NCBI RefSeq assembly: GCF_014635685.1
Contig: NZ_BMDH01000003.1
Coordinates: forward strand, 1 to 64,000
DNA: 64,000 nucleotides
Direction: 5' to 3'
Source of the DNA: Galliscardovia ingluviei
Lineage (GTDB): Bacteria > Actinomycetota > Actinomycetes > Actinomycetales > Bifidobacteriaceae
The notes beneath the pieces were generated by a model that was given only the letters and a program-made list of their open reading frames with translations, made no database searches and was not told where the DNA came from. Shown piece after piece: positions 43,786 through 52,306 of the stretch (within the stretch, counting starts at the first letter, position 1; each line of letters begins with the position of its first letter). The translations under genes were made by a program, and so were the position numbers.

Positions 43786-45533
43786 TGCGCATCTTTCCAT
43801 TGTTTGGAATGCTTGAGGCGGCTGACTGGTTTAGCAATGTGCCCGTTAAAGTCGATTTTGCGACTGTAGAAGGGGTTGACACCGCGCAGAATGTAGATGC
43901 AGTAGTTGTTGTCCATTTTCGCCAGTTCGTTCGGCTGCATAAGCTCTCTACCGGTGCGACGGTAGTTGATACTGTAACTGCCGTTGCGTCCTTTGGACTG
44001 GCTGGTGTCTTTGGTGTCAATGGTTTGTTTACCGAGCAATGCTGACACCCATTCGGTGGTGGTTTTTTCAAAACCTCCGTAGAAAAGGATATTATCGCAG
44101 TTACCGGTAATGGTCTCCCACCCATCTTTATACATGGTTTTGAGCTGCCCTAGGGTCTGTAGGATAATGCTTGCGGACACGTTGCGTGAGCGAATGGTAC
44201 TGATGAGGCGCTCAAAGTTTGGTATTTTACCCACGTTGGCGAACTCGTCCAAGTAGCAGTGCAAGGGTTGTGGGAGTCTGCCGCCAGGCATACTGCGGGT
44301 TCTTTGCAGAACGTTCTCAAAGAGACACTGGTAGAAGATGGCGGCGATGAAGTTAAAGGTGGTGTCCTCATCCGGTAGTTTTAAGAAAATAGCTACTTTC
44401 TTGTTGCCCCTGCCAATGTGGTCGATACCAATATTGTCTGCACACATGATGTCTTGCACTTGCTTCACGTTTAATGGAGCAAGCCGCACAGCAAGGCTAA
44501 TGATGATACTTTTCTTCGTCTCGCCTGCGCCCTGGGTGAATGGGTTGTATTGGTCAGCAGCGAAGCGTAAGCCTTCGATCATGCGTTGCGCTTCGGGCGT
44601 GTATTCGGTTTCGTGTCCGACATATTCGTTGTAGAGTTCGGCAGCGGCTTGCATCATGCAGTCTACTTCGCTCATACGATCTTCATCATTTTCACTTGCC
44701 CGCAGTTTGGCGGCAAGCTGGGTGACGGTGACAAGATTGCATTGATCAGCGTGTTCGCCGACTTTGGTGTAGTACACGTAGGCAATAAGCGCGGTTAGTA
44801 GGCTTTTTTCGCTCATGACCCAGAAGTCATCAGTATTTTTGGCGCTTTCTGCGCTTTTCGTGTTGGCAATGATGTTGGTTACTAGGCGCATGATAGCAAT
44901 ATCCGGTTTTATCGGGTCAATGTACTTGAGCGGGTTAAATTGCGTTTCATGAGTGAGATCTACGAGGTCGAGGCAGTGCACATCGTACTCGCCGCTGGCT
45001 TCTAGCATGTGGTGTGTGGCATCGTAGATTTCGCCTTTTGGATCGGTTACTGCAATGTTCATGTTCATTTTTTTGATGTTGGGTAGTACGTAGCAGCTGG
45101 TTTTGCGTGCACCCGACCCGCCAAGCATGAGCACGTTCAGGTTACGATAGGTGGCGTTAGTGTCGAGGCTTAGTCCTTCTGTTGCGGTCATTTGTAGGTT
45201 ATATTTCGGATCATGGTCAGTGTAACGTGCCATTTCTTGTGGCTGTGCCCATTTTGCGCTACCGTATTCTTCTTTATCGCGATAGGTTTTCTTGCTTACT
45301 TGGTAGGCGTAGTAGATGAGGTTGGCTAACGCTATTGCACCAAGACTAATACAGACATCTTGGGCTTGCAGGCTTGTCGGTAGGCTGGTTTGCAATGCGG
45401 TGATCGTATTACTAGTAATCTGGTATGGGGACTGTTTTGTTATGAGTCCTATGCGGATGGCGTGTGCGATAATGTTCACGATCCAGTAGGTGATAATAGT
45501 GATGATGAGGTGTGGGGCGAGGCGACGTATCAT
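43782..45533 (-). CDS. virD4: VirD4/TraG-like coupling protein
   Basis: 583 residues. N-terminal membrane segments (about 8-25 and 55-75) precede the ATPase. Walker A is GGSGARKTS (about 136), with Arg in place of the usual Gly before Lys. Walker B is CYLDEFANVG, followed by IIL-QTLGQL and GNCDNILFYGG. The protein brings the relaxase-DNA complex to the T4SS channel. It starts with ATGA overlap on the gene upstream. The mobilisation operon thus ends with this gene. Confidence 0.9.
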   Translation of the reverse strand: MIRRLAPHLIITIITYWIVNIIAHAIRIGLITKQSPYQITSNTITALQTSLPTSLQAQDVCISLGAIALANLIYYAYQVSKKTYRDKEEYGSAKWAQPQEMARYTDHDPKYNLQMTATEGLSLDTNATYRNLNVLMLGGSGARKTSCYVLPNIKKMNMNIAVTDPKGEIYDATHHMLEASGEYDVHCLDLVDLTHETQFNPLKYIDPIKPDIAIMRLVTNIIANTKSAESAKNTDDFWVMSEKSLLTALIAYVYYTKVGEHADQCNLVTVTQLAAKLRASENDEDRMSEVDCMMQAAAELYNEYVGHETEYTPEAQRMIEGLRFAADQYNPFTQGAGETKKSIIISLAVRLAPLNVKQVQDIMCADNIGIDHIGRGNKKVAIFLKLPDEDTTFNFIAAIFYQCLFENVLQRTRSMPGGRLPQPLHCYLDEFANVGKIPNFERLISTIRSRNVSASIILQTLGQLKTMYKDGWETITGNCDNILFYGGFEKTTTEWVSALLGKQTIDTKDTSQSKGRNGSYSINYRRTGRELMQPNELAKMDNNYCIYILRGVNPFYSRKIDFNGHIAKPVSRLKHSKQWKDAH

Positions 45534-46183
45534 GCGTATCTATGCTCCTTATAGCTTGCTGTTTGGTGCTGCTGGATTCTTCCTGTGGCGCGTTGGAGGG
45601 TGGCGAGCACGATATCGCTGGTTTTCATGCGCGCGGTGATCGCCTCTGGCTCGTGCGCTTGCGCTGCTGGCGCTTTGCCTGCTGGATGTTGTTGTGGTGT
45701 GTTTGCAAGATTGTTGCTTGCAGCTGTGCCATTTGTGTCACAAGGTTGATCAGCGAGGATAGTACTTTGTCGTTCATGTCGATGCGAGCTTGTAGTTGTT
45801 GGATTTGCTGCTGAGTGAGCAGTAGTTCTCGCGCTGTTTGGTGCTGCATTGTTGTGCTCCTGTGGACTGTAGTTGGCGATGGTTTGTAGTTGCCGTTGGC
45901 GGCGATGGTTGCTGACAATGGATTGGATTTGCGCGGTCATGGCGGGTATGGCAATCCATTGCACACTGATTGCAGTCGCCTGTTCGACCATGAGCCGTGT
46001 GATCATGTACGTGTTTTTATGCACGCGCGCCTGCTCAAAATATGCTGCGTATGCTGCGCGGTCGCAGGTTATGGTCATAGTGTCTGGCACGTGCCCTGTG
46101 GCGCGGATAACTTCGAGGTTGATGGTGATCAGTTGTGCTTGCGCGCTCGTTGACTGGATAATGCCTTCAATGATGATTTCCAT
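45530..46183 (-). CDS. Unknown protein in the mobilisation operon
   Basis: 217 residues. The first 85 are ordered (MEIIIEGIIQSTSAQAQLITINLEVI) and could be a small beta domain; the rest is Gln/His/Thr-rich and low-complexity. I find no family. It overlaps virD4 by 4 bp and follows the PcfB-like gene by 5 bp, so it is part of the transfer operon. Confidence 0.55.
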   Translation of the reverse strand: MEIIIEGIIQSTSAQAQLITINLEVIRATGHVPDTMTITCDRAAYAAYFEQARVHKNTYMITRLMVEQATAISVQWIAIPAMTAQIQSIVSNHRRQRQLQTIANYSPQEHNNAAPNSARTTAHSAANPTTTSSHRHERQSTILADQPCDTNGTAASNNLANTPQQHPAGKAPAAQAHEPEAITARMKTSDIVLATLQRATGRIQQHQTASYKEHRYA

Positions 46184-46188
46184 GTGGC

Positions 46189-46884
46189 TTACCTGTGGCG
46201 CTGGTGTATTGGGGCTTGTGGTTTGATGGCTTGTTTTGCTTTGATGGCTTCGGTTTTCTTCGTGAGTTTGTTCAGCACGTCTTGCTGACTCATTTTGGGT
46301 TGCTTCCCATCATGCTGCTGCTTGGGTGGTGCAGCCTCTGATGGATGGTTTGCGGTCTTCGCAGTTGTCGCATCGGGCTTCACCGGGGTGGTCTGCACGT
46401 TGGATTGCTCTTGGGTTGGTGTTGTTGTGTCTGTTTGCTGTGATGGGAGCACGGTGATGTCGTGTTGCAGCTCAGCTGCGGCACGATTGATGGCGTGCTC
46501 TACGTGTGCTACATCCTCACCTCTAAAGTGGATAATATAGGTGGGTGTTTGGTTTGCTGGAGTTGGGGTTTGTTCCACCGCATATTTGACGCCAGATTTC
46601 TTCAGGCTCTGTTCTACGGTTTTGAGATCCTGCTTGGCAATGGGCGCTGTTTGGTGGATGTTACCGTTATCGCGTTGCAGGGTTTTCTCGCTGATTTTTC
46701 CTTCGTGTAATTGTTGGTAGACTACTTTTTGTAAGCCTTCACCTATTTTGTGGAGGATTTTTCCGTTTTGGCGTAGTGCCCATTTGCTGATGTTGTAGAG
46801 CATCATGAGTGTGAATTGTATGATTTTTGCGCCGATGCCTACGGCTTCGCGTCGTAAGCCTTGTTCGATTTGTTCTTCTATCAT
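46189..46884 (-). CDS. PcfB-like (DUF3801) conjugation protein
   Basis: 231 residues with AAGGAAAG upstream. The N-terminal part, through DLKTVEQSLKKSGVKYAV and TYIIHFRGEDVAHVEHAI, resembles DUF3801/PcfB. In plasmid pCF10, PcfB helps the coupling protein. The C-terminal half is low-complexity (Thr/Gln/Pro). It lies between the relaxase and the coupling protein, as expected. Confidence 0.7.
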   Translation of the reverse strand: MIEEQIEQGLRREAVGIGAKIIQFTLMMLYNISKWALRQNGKILHKIGEGLQKVVYQQLHEGKISEKTLQRDNGNIHQTAPIAKQDLKTVEQSLKKSGVKYAVEQTPTPANQTPTYIIHFRGEDVAHVEHAINRAAAELQHDITVLPSQQTDTTTPTQEQSNVQTTPVKPDATTAKTANHPSEAAPPKQQHDGKQPKMSQQDVLNKLTKKTEAIKAKQAIKPQAPIHQRHR

Positions 46885-46911
46885 TATGTTTCCTTTCCTT
46901 ATAGTGTTTGG

Positions 46912-48387
46912 TTAGCGTCTTGGATGTTTGCGTGTACGTTGTTGTTCTTGCTCGCGTTGTGTGAAGCGTTGTAGTTCTTGTAGTTGTTGTTGTGTGCTGG
47001 TGAGGTCTTGTTCAAGCTGTTCGAGTTGTGCTTGTACTTGTGCTCGGGTTTCGTAGTCGTTGTTGTGTTCTGCATCGATGAGCGCGGTAAGTCCTGCTCG
47101 CATTTCCCGCTGTAAGGTTTTAATGTCATTATTTAATTGGGTGATGCGCGTATCGATACTGATGCCTTGTTGCATGGTTTGCCTTACGCTCATGAGCTGG
47201 TCAATACGATCATTGAGTTGGTCAATGCGCATCGCTTGATACCGTAAGTACCTGTTGTGTGCTTCGCTCCTACCCATAACCACGTGCTGCCTGTTACCGC
47301 GGTTACTGTGTGCAATCTGCTGTATTGCTGTCAACGTTTTATCACCGAAGTATTGGTAGAGGTCTTGCTTGTTTATGGTTTTGACGTATCGACCTCGCCT
47401 GTCTTTGAGTACAATCTGAGCGTCTTCGGCGAAGAAAATATGGTAGGTCTTGTTGCTTTGGATGAGTTGTTCTCGTGGTACGCTCATGAGGAGTTGGCGT
47501 TTGCTTTTGGGCAGGTAGAAGGTGATGGTGTTAGTGCTTTGACTTTTGATGAGTGTCTCGTTGATGCTGACCCAGCCGAGGATTTGTCCTTGGACGCGGC
47601 TCATGATGGCTGGTGGCGTGTAGGCGTAGCCGAGTTTGCTGCTGCGCACTTTCATGCCGGTAGCGAGGTTGGTGTATACGAGATTGTTACCGCGCACAGC
47701 AACACTGATGCCTCGCTCCTGCAATGCATCAACAAATTCATCGTAGGATTGTGATGTAATAACCGCTTCGTCGATCATGCTGCGCAATGCTTGTTTTCTA
47801 CTAATACCTTTAAGCTCGCTGTAGAGTTCTTCGAAGGTTTTCGCGTAATTGTCTGGTTGGGATTTGGCTGGTTCGAGGACGCTGAGCCCGTATTGCTTAC
47901 ACAAGTCGTCGCTGATATTGCGCCACTGCTGGATAGCTGTTTTATGTAGGCGCATATGTTTATGCGGCGGTAACTGCCCCGCCATGCAGATGACAATATG
48001 GTTATGAATATGGTGACGATCCACGTGAGTGGCAATAACATATTTGTAGTCGCCTTGTGTGATGGCTTCGGCAAGTTCTATACCGATTTGGTGCGCAAGC
48101 TCTGGGGTGACCTGCTCGTCTGGGGAGAATGAGTGCTTCAGGTGCAGTGCCCACCTTGTTTTTTCATCGATACCGTAGGGTGCATGTTTGAGATCGAATA
48201 TCATGCCTTCAGCAAGACTCATAGCGTCCTGATCGTTTACATAGTTGTTGCTCACGAGCGTGCCTTCATTGGTTTTTTCACCGTTGATGACGTATTTAAT
48301 GACCCCGTATATGGGCGTGGTGGCGGTGCTTTTCATGTTTTGGTCTTTGCGTGCCGTGATTTTTTTGCCGAGTTTGAGGATTGCCAT
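46912..48387 (-). CDS. Relaxase/mobilisation nuclease
   Basis: 491 residues from ATG 48387 (MAILKLGKK); an earlier in-frame start would overlap mobC. The HUH motif HVDRHHIHNHIV lies at about residues 118-129. The N-terminus and YVINGEKTNEG resemble MobP-type relaxases of Gram-positive elements. The C-terminus is a long Gln-rich coiled coil (LEQDLTSTQQQLQELQRF). It nicks oriT and leads the transferred strand. The start is 2 bp after the mobC stop. Confidence 0.92.
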   Translation of the reverse strand: MAILKLGKKITARKDQNMKSTATTPIYGVIKYVINGEKTNEGTLVSNNYVNDQDAMSLAEGMIFDLKHAPYGIDEKTRWALHLKHSFSPDEQVTPELAHQIGIELAEAITQGDYKYVIATHVDRHHIHNHIVICMAGQLPPHKHMRLHKTAIQQWRNISDDLCKQYGLSVLEPAKSQPDNYAKTFEELYSELKGISRKQALRSMIDEAVITSQSYDEFVDALQERGISVAVRGNNLVYTNLATGMKVRSSKLGYAYTPPAIMSRVQGQILGWVSINETLIKSQSTNTITFYLPKSKRQLLMSVPREQLIQSNKTYHIFFAEDAQIVLKDRRGRYVKTINKQDLYQYFGDKTLTAIQQIAHSNRGNRQHVVMGRSEAHNRYLRYQAMRIDQLNDRIDQLMSVRQTMQQGISIDTRITQLNNDIKTLQREMRAGLTALIDAEHNNDYETRAQVQAQLEQLEQDLTSTQQQLQELQRFTQREQEQQRTRKHPRR

Positions 48388-48389
48388 AA

Positions 48390-48758
48390 TTAGTTTCCTT
48401 GTGCATTGCGCCACATAGTTGCCCATTCGTTAAACATGGTTTTGAGCTCGCCGAGTTGTGCTTGCACTGCTTGCAGTTGTTCCACGGTGACCGTGTTGTC
48501 TGCATTGACTTTGTGAGCAATCTGGTTAATATTCGTGCCAATACCATGGAACATGCGATAGTATTCGTCAGTATTCACGAGCGTTTGGATCTGTATCACG
48601 CGCGCATGAATCACGATATCCCTAATGTATTCAGTGATATTTCTGTAGCGGTGATGGCGATTGAATGTACAGTATGCTTCGCGTATTTGTGCCCACTCTT
48701 CAACGCTGAAGTTTATGGATTTTCGTATTTTTCTTTTTCTATGACGAGCGTAACTCAT
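48390..48758 (-). CDS. mobC: MobC-like relaxosome accessory protein
   Basis: 122 residues. Basic N-terminus, then INFSVEEWAQIREAY (RHH strand-helix) and the typical MobC tail GIGTNINQIAHKVN followed by a helix. Such proteins bind oriT next to the relaxase. It is the first gene of the leftward operon. The motif copy at 48822-48834 lies about 64 bp upstream. Confidence 0.88.
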   Translation of the reverse strand: MSYARHRKRKIRKSINFSVEEWAQIREAYCTFNRHHRYRNITEYIRDIVIHARVIQIQTLVNTDEYYRMFHGIGTNINQIAHKVNADNTVTVEQLQAVQAQLGELKTMFNEWATMWRNAQGN

Positions 48759-48821
48759 TAGGTGATCCTCGCAATTCTTGCTAGCTAGTTCTAGTGAGGA
48801 TTGTTGCAGAGTTCTTGTGCT

Positions 48822-48834
48822 GCTTGGTGCGACA
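48822..48834 (-). promoter_or_regulatory. 13-bp motif, mobilisation operon copy
   Basis: Reads exactly TGTCGCACCAAGC on the minus strand, preceded by AAAAATTTCCTAC. It is in the direction of mobC. Confidence 0.55.
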
Positions 48835-48874
48835 GTAGGAAATTTTTATGCGTATGACATGCGCGAATAATAAG

Positions 48875-48900
48875 TTGGGGGACTCGCAAGAGTCCCCCAA
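48875..48900. repeat. Perfect 11-bp stem-loop
   Basis: TTGGGGGACTC (48875-48885), GCAA loop and its complement. It may be a terminator or part of the transfer-origin region. The stretch 48901-49139 holds nothing else that I can support. Confidence 0.6.
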
Positions 48901-49139
48901 TGCTCTAATCGAGGACAGATAACATGCCCTAACAGTTGTAGCCAACCCCTCAAAAGTCTATGTTGCGCACCCAAAGATAAGGGGAAGTTTGCACGCCACA
49001 TCCTGTCAATATCTACTATACAACATAAGCTTAACCATGTTAAGTAGCTCCATTTGCACGGAGTGAACAACCGCAATGCAATCGCATTGTGACGTATGCC
49101 GTGCGCTGCATGGCGTGCGGCTCTAGTCGGAGGTTCATC

Positions 49140-49274
49140 GTGAACCATGATAACAATACACACAGCGAAGTTATTGGAGCATTAGCAGCTATAGGAGTGG
49201 CTCTTGCCGCTTCAAGCAACATAGTAGGTTATCTACTATTAGCCGTGATAGTTGGCTATCTGATGACTAAGTAG
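49140..49274 (+). CDS. 44-residue membrane protein
   Basis: GTG 49140 follows GGAGG (49129-49133). A hydrophilic start (NHDNNTHSE) leads to hydrophobic VIGALAAIGVALAASSNIVGYLLLAVIVGYLMTK. It ends just before an intrinsic terminator, which supports a real gene. Confidence 0.5.
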   Translation: MNHDNNTHSEVIGALAAIGVALAASSNIVGYLLLAVIVGYLMTK

Positions 49275-49283
49275 TGTGATAGG

Positions 49284-49320
49284 TCACCGTGTTCTTCTCG
49301 TGAAGGGCACGGTGATTTTT
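49284..49320 (+). terminator. Terminator after the 44-residue gene
   Basis: TCACCGTG (49284-49291) with CACGGTGA (49308-49315), then TTTTTG. Confidence 0.85.
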
Positions 49321-49396
49321 GTGATTCCGATTATTTTTTATCAGAAAAACCTTGATGGTTTTTTGATTGGAGCGCGTCGCGCGACTATGGGTTTTA

Positions 49397-49490
49397 GGGT
49401 CTTTGACCCCTGACAAGCTTCCAGTTGTACGTACAACTGGGGTCGCTTGCCAACTTTCTCTTGTTGACTTATCCACCGGTGGATAAGTCA
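49397..49490. other. Candidate transfer origin (oriT) with nested palindromes
   Basis: Within 94 bp lie GGGTC-TTT-GACCC (49397-49409), a perfect 20-bp palindrome with arm CCAGTTGTAC (49421-49440) and a perfect 26-bp palindrome with arm TGACTTATCCACC (49465-49490). The larger one holds two opposed DnaA-box-like TTATCCAC sites. It lies in non-coding DNA about 640-730 bp from mobC, upstream of the mob operon. It could be oriT or a replication origin. No nick site can be named. Confidence 0.5.
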
Positions 49491-49571
49491 TTTTGCACTA
49501 TCAAGGGCAATGAGTATAGAGCATGTGCCAGTCTGCATCTGTATGTGGGCTGGTGCATGTCCTGTTCTTGC

Positions 49572-49707
49572 ACCTACCGCTTGGTAGGTCACAGCATGCA
49601 CGTGTAACCGGCATCGCATGGGTATGTTACGGGAGTGTGCTCCGGTACACCGCGCTCTATGGTGCTTGCTGTTTGCGCGTGAAAAAAGGCTAACTGTCGC
49701 ACCAAGC
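49572..49707 (+). promoter_or_regulatory. Hairpin-rich leader with 13-bp motif copy
   Basis: ACCTACC (49572-49578) and GGTAGGT (49583-49589) form a hairpin, and GGAG-TGTG-CTCC follows. TGTCGCACCAAGC at 49695-49707 is preceded by GCGCGTGAAAAAAGGCTAAC. The next ATG is at 49778, about 71 bp away. Confidence 0.5.
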
Positions 49708-49777
49708 GTCATAAGTGGTGTGCGCACACTTGTGTTGTGACCACGGTGGTAGTGGTCGTATTGAGCAAGGAGTGTGT

Positions 49778-50182
49778 ATGCAGGATGAGAGTAAGCAGCT
49801 CGTGGAGCTGATGCTTGGTGACGCGGAAGCGCGCCTTAAGCGCATGAAAACGTCAGCAGCACAGGTAGCGAAAGCATTGGTAGCGCTACGTGAGGCTGAG
49901 CAGGCGGCTAGTGATGCGATAGCTGAGTATATGAGTGCTAGTGGTACGAGTAAGTCGCAGTTGATTCATGATCTTGCGTTGTCGAATGTTGAGGCGCGGT
50001 TGGTTGGGCTTATTGCACCAGCGCGTGCACGTAAACGCAGTGATAGTGCAATACCAGAGCCTGCTGAGCCTGTCAGCGGGCAGGATGCAGATACAGCGCA
50101 GTCGCAGAACAGTGGCGCTGGTGATGATGTGGTGCAGAAGGTGCAGGATACTGCTCAGCAGTGGGGTGAGTATCATGGCTAG
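49778..50182 (+). CDS. Helical hypothetical ICE protein
   Basis: 134 residues from ATG 49778 with AAGGAG upstream. Predicted long helices (VAKALVALREAEQAASDAIAEYM) and a possible HTH (GTSKSQLIHDLALSNVEARLVGLIA). It ends in an acidic, Gln-rich tail. It overlaps the acidic paralogue downstream by 8 bp. Confidence 0.5.
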   Translation: MQDESKQLVELMLGDAEARLKRMKTSAAQVAKALVALREAEQAASDAIAEYMSASGTSKSQLIHDLALSNVEARLVGLIAPARARKRSDSAIPEPAEPVSGQDADTAQSQNSGAGDDVVQKVQDTAQQWGEYHG

Positions 50183-50825
50183 CTTATTTGATGACATTGA
50201 GTTTTTTGATGATTTGCATGAGTTTGATGATCATGCCATCTGGCTTGCTGAAGTGGCAGCACGCGATGAAGGATACCCTAGCCTGTTTTCTGCGGCACAG
50301 CATTGCGCTTTAGATAAGGTTGATCCCTCTAGTCTTACTCGTATTGCTCGTATACCTGTAGCGTCACGTATGGCTATAGCGTTATGTTACTGGTACAACT
50401 GTAAATTGCATGAGGTACCTCAATACTTGCGTGGAGGGTATCTTACTGATGATGGCAATATCCTTGTTGCTGCCGGCTATGGGTATGATGTTATCGACAA
50501 AGACATGCTCGGCAACGGCGACGGGGTCGCTACGCGCATGTTCGAGGAACGCTACGATTACCTGCTGCGCGCGATAGATGAGCAGGGCGCGAAAGTTACC
50601 GATAGCATCAAGGTTGATAATGTGTTTACGTTTGTGCATGTGCTCAAAGAGCAGCGCACCGCTTACGAGCGTGCGCACCAGCCTGCACCTGAGCGCGACG
50701 ACACTACACGCGGTGAGGTGGATCGCAGCATGCAAGAGGAGCAAGAGCCTCACCACACGCAGCCCGCTGCTGTTAGTGAGCCAGTGCTGCCTGACCTGAT
50801 GCACCCGTATGGTCGTGCACGCTAG
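50175..50825 (+). CDS. Acidic ICE protein, paralogue of 51473-51964
   Basis: 216 residues from ATG 50175 (MASLFDDIEFFDD). Strongly acidic at the start. The middle shares a pattern with the protein at 51473: ALCYWYNCKLHEVPQYL, GGYLTDDGN, GYGYDVIDKDMLGNGDG and FEERYDY. The C-terminus is Glu/Gln/Pro-rich. I know no family. The charge and the element context would suit a DNA mimic that blocks restriction, but this is not shown. Confidence 0.5.
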   Translation: MASLFDDIEFFDDLHEFDDHAIWLAEVAARDEGYPSLFSAAQHCALDKVDPSSLTRIARIPVASRMAIALCYWYNCKLHEVPQYLRGGYLTDDGNILVAAGYGYDVIDKDMLGNGDGVATRMFEERYDYLLRAIDEQGAKVTDSIKVDNVFTFVHVLKEQRTAYERAHQPAPERDDTTRGEVDRSMQEEQEPHHTQPAAVSEPVLPDLMHPYGRAR

Positions 50826-50876
50826 CGGCAAGCATAGTACAATAATCCTATTGCGTAACGGGGAGGGAGTTGGCGT

Positions 50877-51419
50877 ATGCCTGTAGTGTTAGTGTTCCTG
50901 ATTGCCGCAGCGGTATTAGGGTTAGTTGGGTTATTGATTCGCGTGCTCGCAGTACTGTTGGTTGGCGCTACCGCGCTGGTAGCGCATCCTATCCAAACCA
51001 CATTACGGATCTTACAATACGGGTGCGCGATTATCGGCGGGTTAGCTGTATTATTCGCCTTGTTGTTGTGGTTTGGTGAACCACATGATAAGCCATTGCG
51101 CTTGATTAGTAGTCATGCGTACCCGTACCCTGTGGGGTTTGGCATGGTCATTGGTGTGATTGTGCTGTGCGGGGTACTGTCGTCATTGTTCGGCAGGCTT
51201 GCTGATCGCCCATCGCGCGCGGAACGCAAAATTATGGACATTCTACGCCAGCCGCAAGAACAAGTGGTGCGCGTGGTACACGAGTACACGCCCACTACCC
51301 CAACGGCAGCTGACACGTTGCCTGATCGGCAGATCATTGACACTACTGCGGTAGACACTACCGAAACCTACCTTGAAAGCAACACTCCTGTCACACAAGA
51401 CAAGAACGCGAGCATGTAA
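50877..51419 (+). CDS. Membrane protein of unknown function
   Basis: 180 residues from ATG 50877 with GGGGAGGGAG upstream. Three or four hydrophobic segments (about 2-45, 50-68, 83-103) then a hydrophilic tail rich in Thr and Asp. It follows the acidic protein by about 50 bp and probably shares its operon. Confidence 0.55.
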   Translation: MPVVLVFLIAAAVLGLVGLLIRVLAVLLVGATALVAHPIQTTLRILQYGCAIIGGLAVLFALLLWFGEPHDKPLRLISSHAYPYPVGFGMVIGVIVLCGVLSSLFGRLADRPSRAERKIMDILRQPQEQVVRVVHEYTPTTPTAADTLPDRQIIDTTAVDTTETYLESNTPVTQDKNASM

Positions 51420-51438
51420 CCTGTTGCTCGCACAGTAA

Positions 51439-51464
51439 GTGGCTGCGCCTTGTGGCGCAGCCAC
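51439..51464. terminator. Bidirectional terminator
   Basis: GTGGCTGCGCC (51439-51449) with an exact complement at 51454-51464, loop TTGT. It sits between convergent genes ending at 51419 and 51473. Confidence 0.85.
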
Positions 51465-51472
51465 CACGTGTT

Positions 51473-51964
51473 TTAGTTATCGTATCGAGCACTGAATGTT
51501 TGTTCAGCAGTGCCATCACCGTTACCGCCAAGCAAATTACGATCAATGTGGCTGTAGCCGCATCCGGTGACGTAGTATATAGTGCTGGTTGCTGCATCTA
51601 GATAGCTACTGCGGATGTGTTGCGTGAGCTCATAGCGGGTGCAGTGATACCAGTCGCAAAGCGCTGCGCCTAGTGGCGTATACATGTTGAAGTATCGGAT
51701 GAAGAAGATATCCTCTTCGGCAGCGTCTTCTTCAACGTCTTGCTCGATAACGTCTTGCCAGTTAGCGTAGCCTGCTTCGCGTGCTTGCAGTTCACGGTAG
51801 ATGGTGTCGTACTCGTCGAGGCTGTCGAATGGCGTGTAGTTGGTGAGAAAATCATCGACATCCATGCCGTGGTCAGTAAGCTCGGAGATGGTGCGTGCGA
51901 GTACGCTTGGCTCGAAGCTGTATAGGTTGGTGAACAGGTTACCAGTGTAGTATGCGGTGAACAT
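51473..51964 (-). CDS. Acidic ICE protein, paralogue of 50175-50825
   Basis: 163 residues from ATG 51964 with AAAGGA upstream. By my count 28 acidic and 8 basic residues, thus strongly negative. Shared with the other paralogue: ALCDWYHCTRYELTQHI, SSYLD, GCGYSHIDRNLLGGNGDG and FSARYDN. A weak likeness to ArdA exists in VDDFLTNYTPFDSLDEYDTIYREL. It could be an antirestriction-type DNA mimic; I am not sure. Confidence 0.55.
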   Translation of the reverse strand: MFTAYYTGNLFTNLYSFEPSVLARTISELTDHGMDVDDFLTNYTPFDSLDEYDTIYRELQAREAGYANWQDVIEQDVEEDAAEEDIFFIRYFNMYTPLGAALCDWYHCTRYELTQHIRSSYLDAATSTIYYVTGCGYSHIDRNLLGGNGDGTAEQTFSARYDN

Positions 51965-52165
51965 TGGAGTGTTCCTTTCTTGTTGCGGGTTGTACCGTTG
52001 CCGAAAATGGACACTCGAAACGAAGCCCACTGCCGCGATGTCAACGTTAAACACGACCACGCTTGCGTGTGGCGTGGGTAACTTGACATCGAGTAAGGCA
52101 AGTGGGCTATAGTCCGAGAGTTGCCATTTGACGGCGTACAACCACCAGCTCAAGAAAGAACAGCC

Positions 52166-52306
52166 CTACCCAAACGCATATACCGGCATCGCAACCAATC
52201 GCCGAGACCACAAGCTACCCAGCAACAAGATGGCAACAGCACCACCAAGCACTGACCATCGCATGATTGGCGATACAACCGCCACCACACCATACCAGTA
52301 GCACAC
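52166..52306 (-). CDS. Possible 46-residue membrane peptide
   Basis: GTG 52306 follows AGGGG closely. It contains RWSVLGGAVAILLLGSLWSRR, a membrane helix with flanking arginines. The surrounding 51965-52456 has no other convincing gene. A plus-strand TTGACA near 52083 with TATAGT could be a promoter but its 19-bp spacing is long. Confidence 0.3.
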   Translation of the reverse strand: MCYWYGVVAVVSPIMRWSVLGGAVAILLLGSLWSRRLVAMPVYAFG

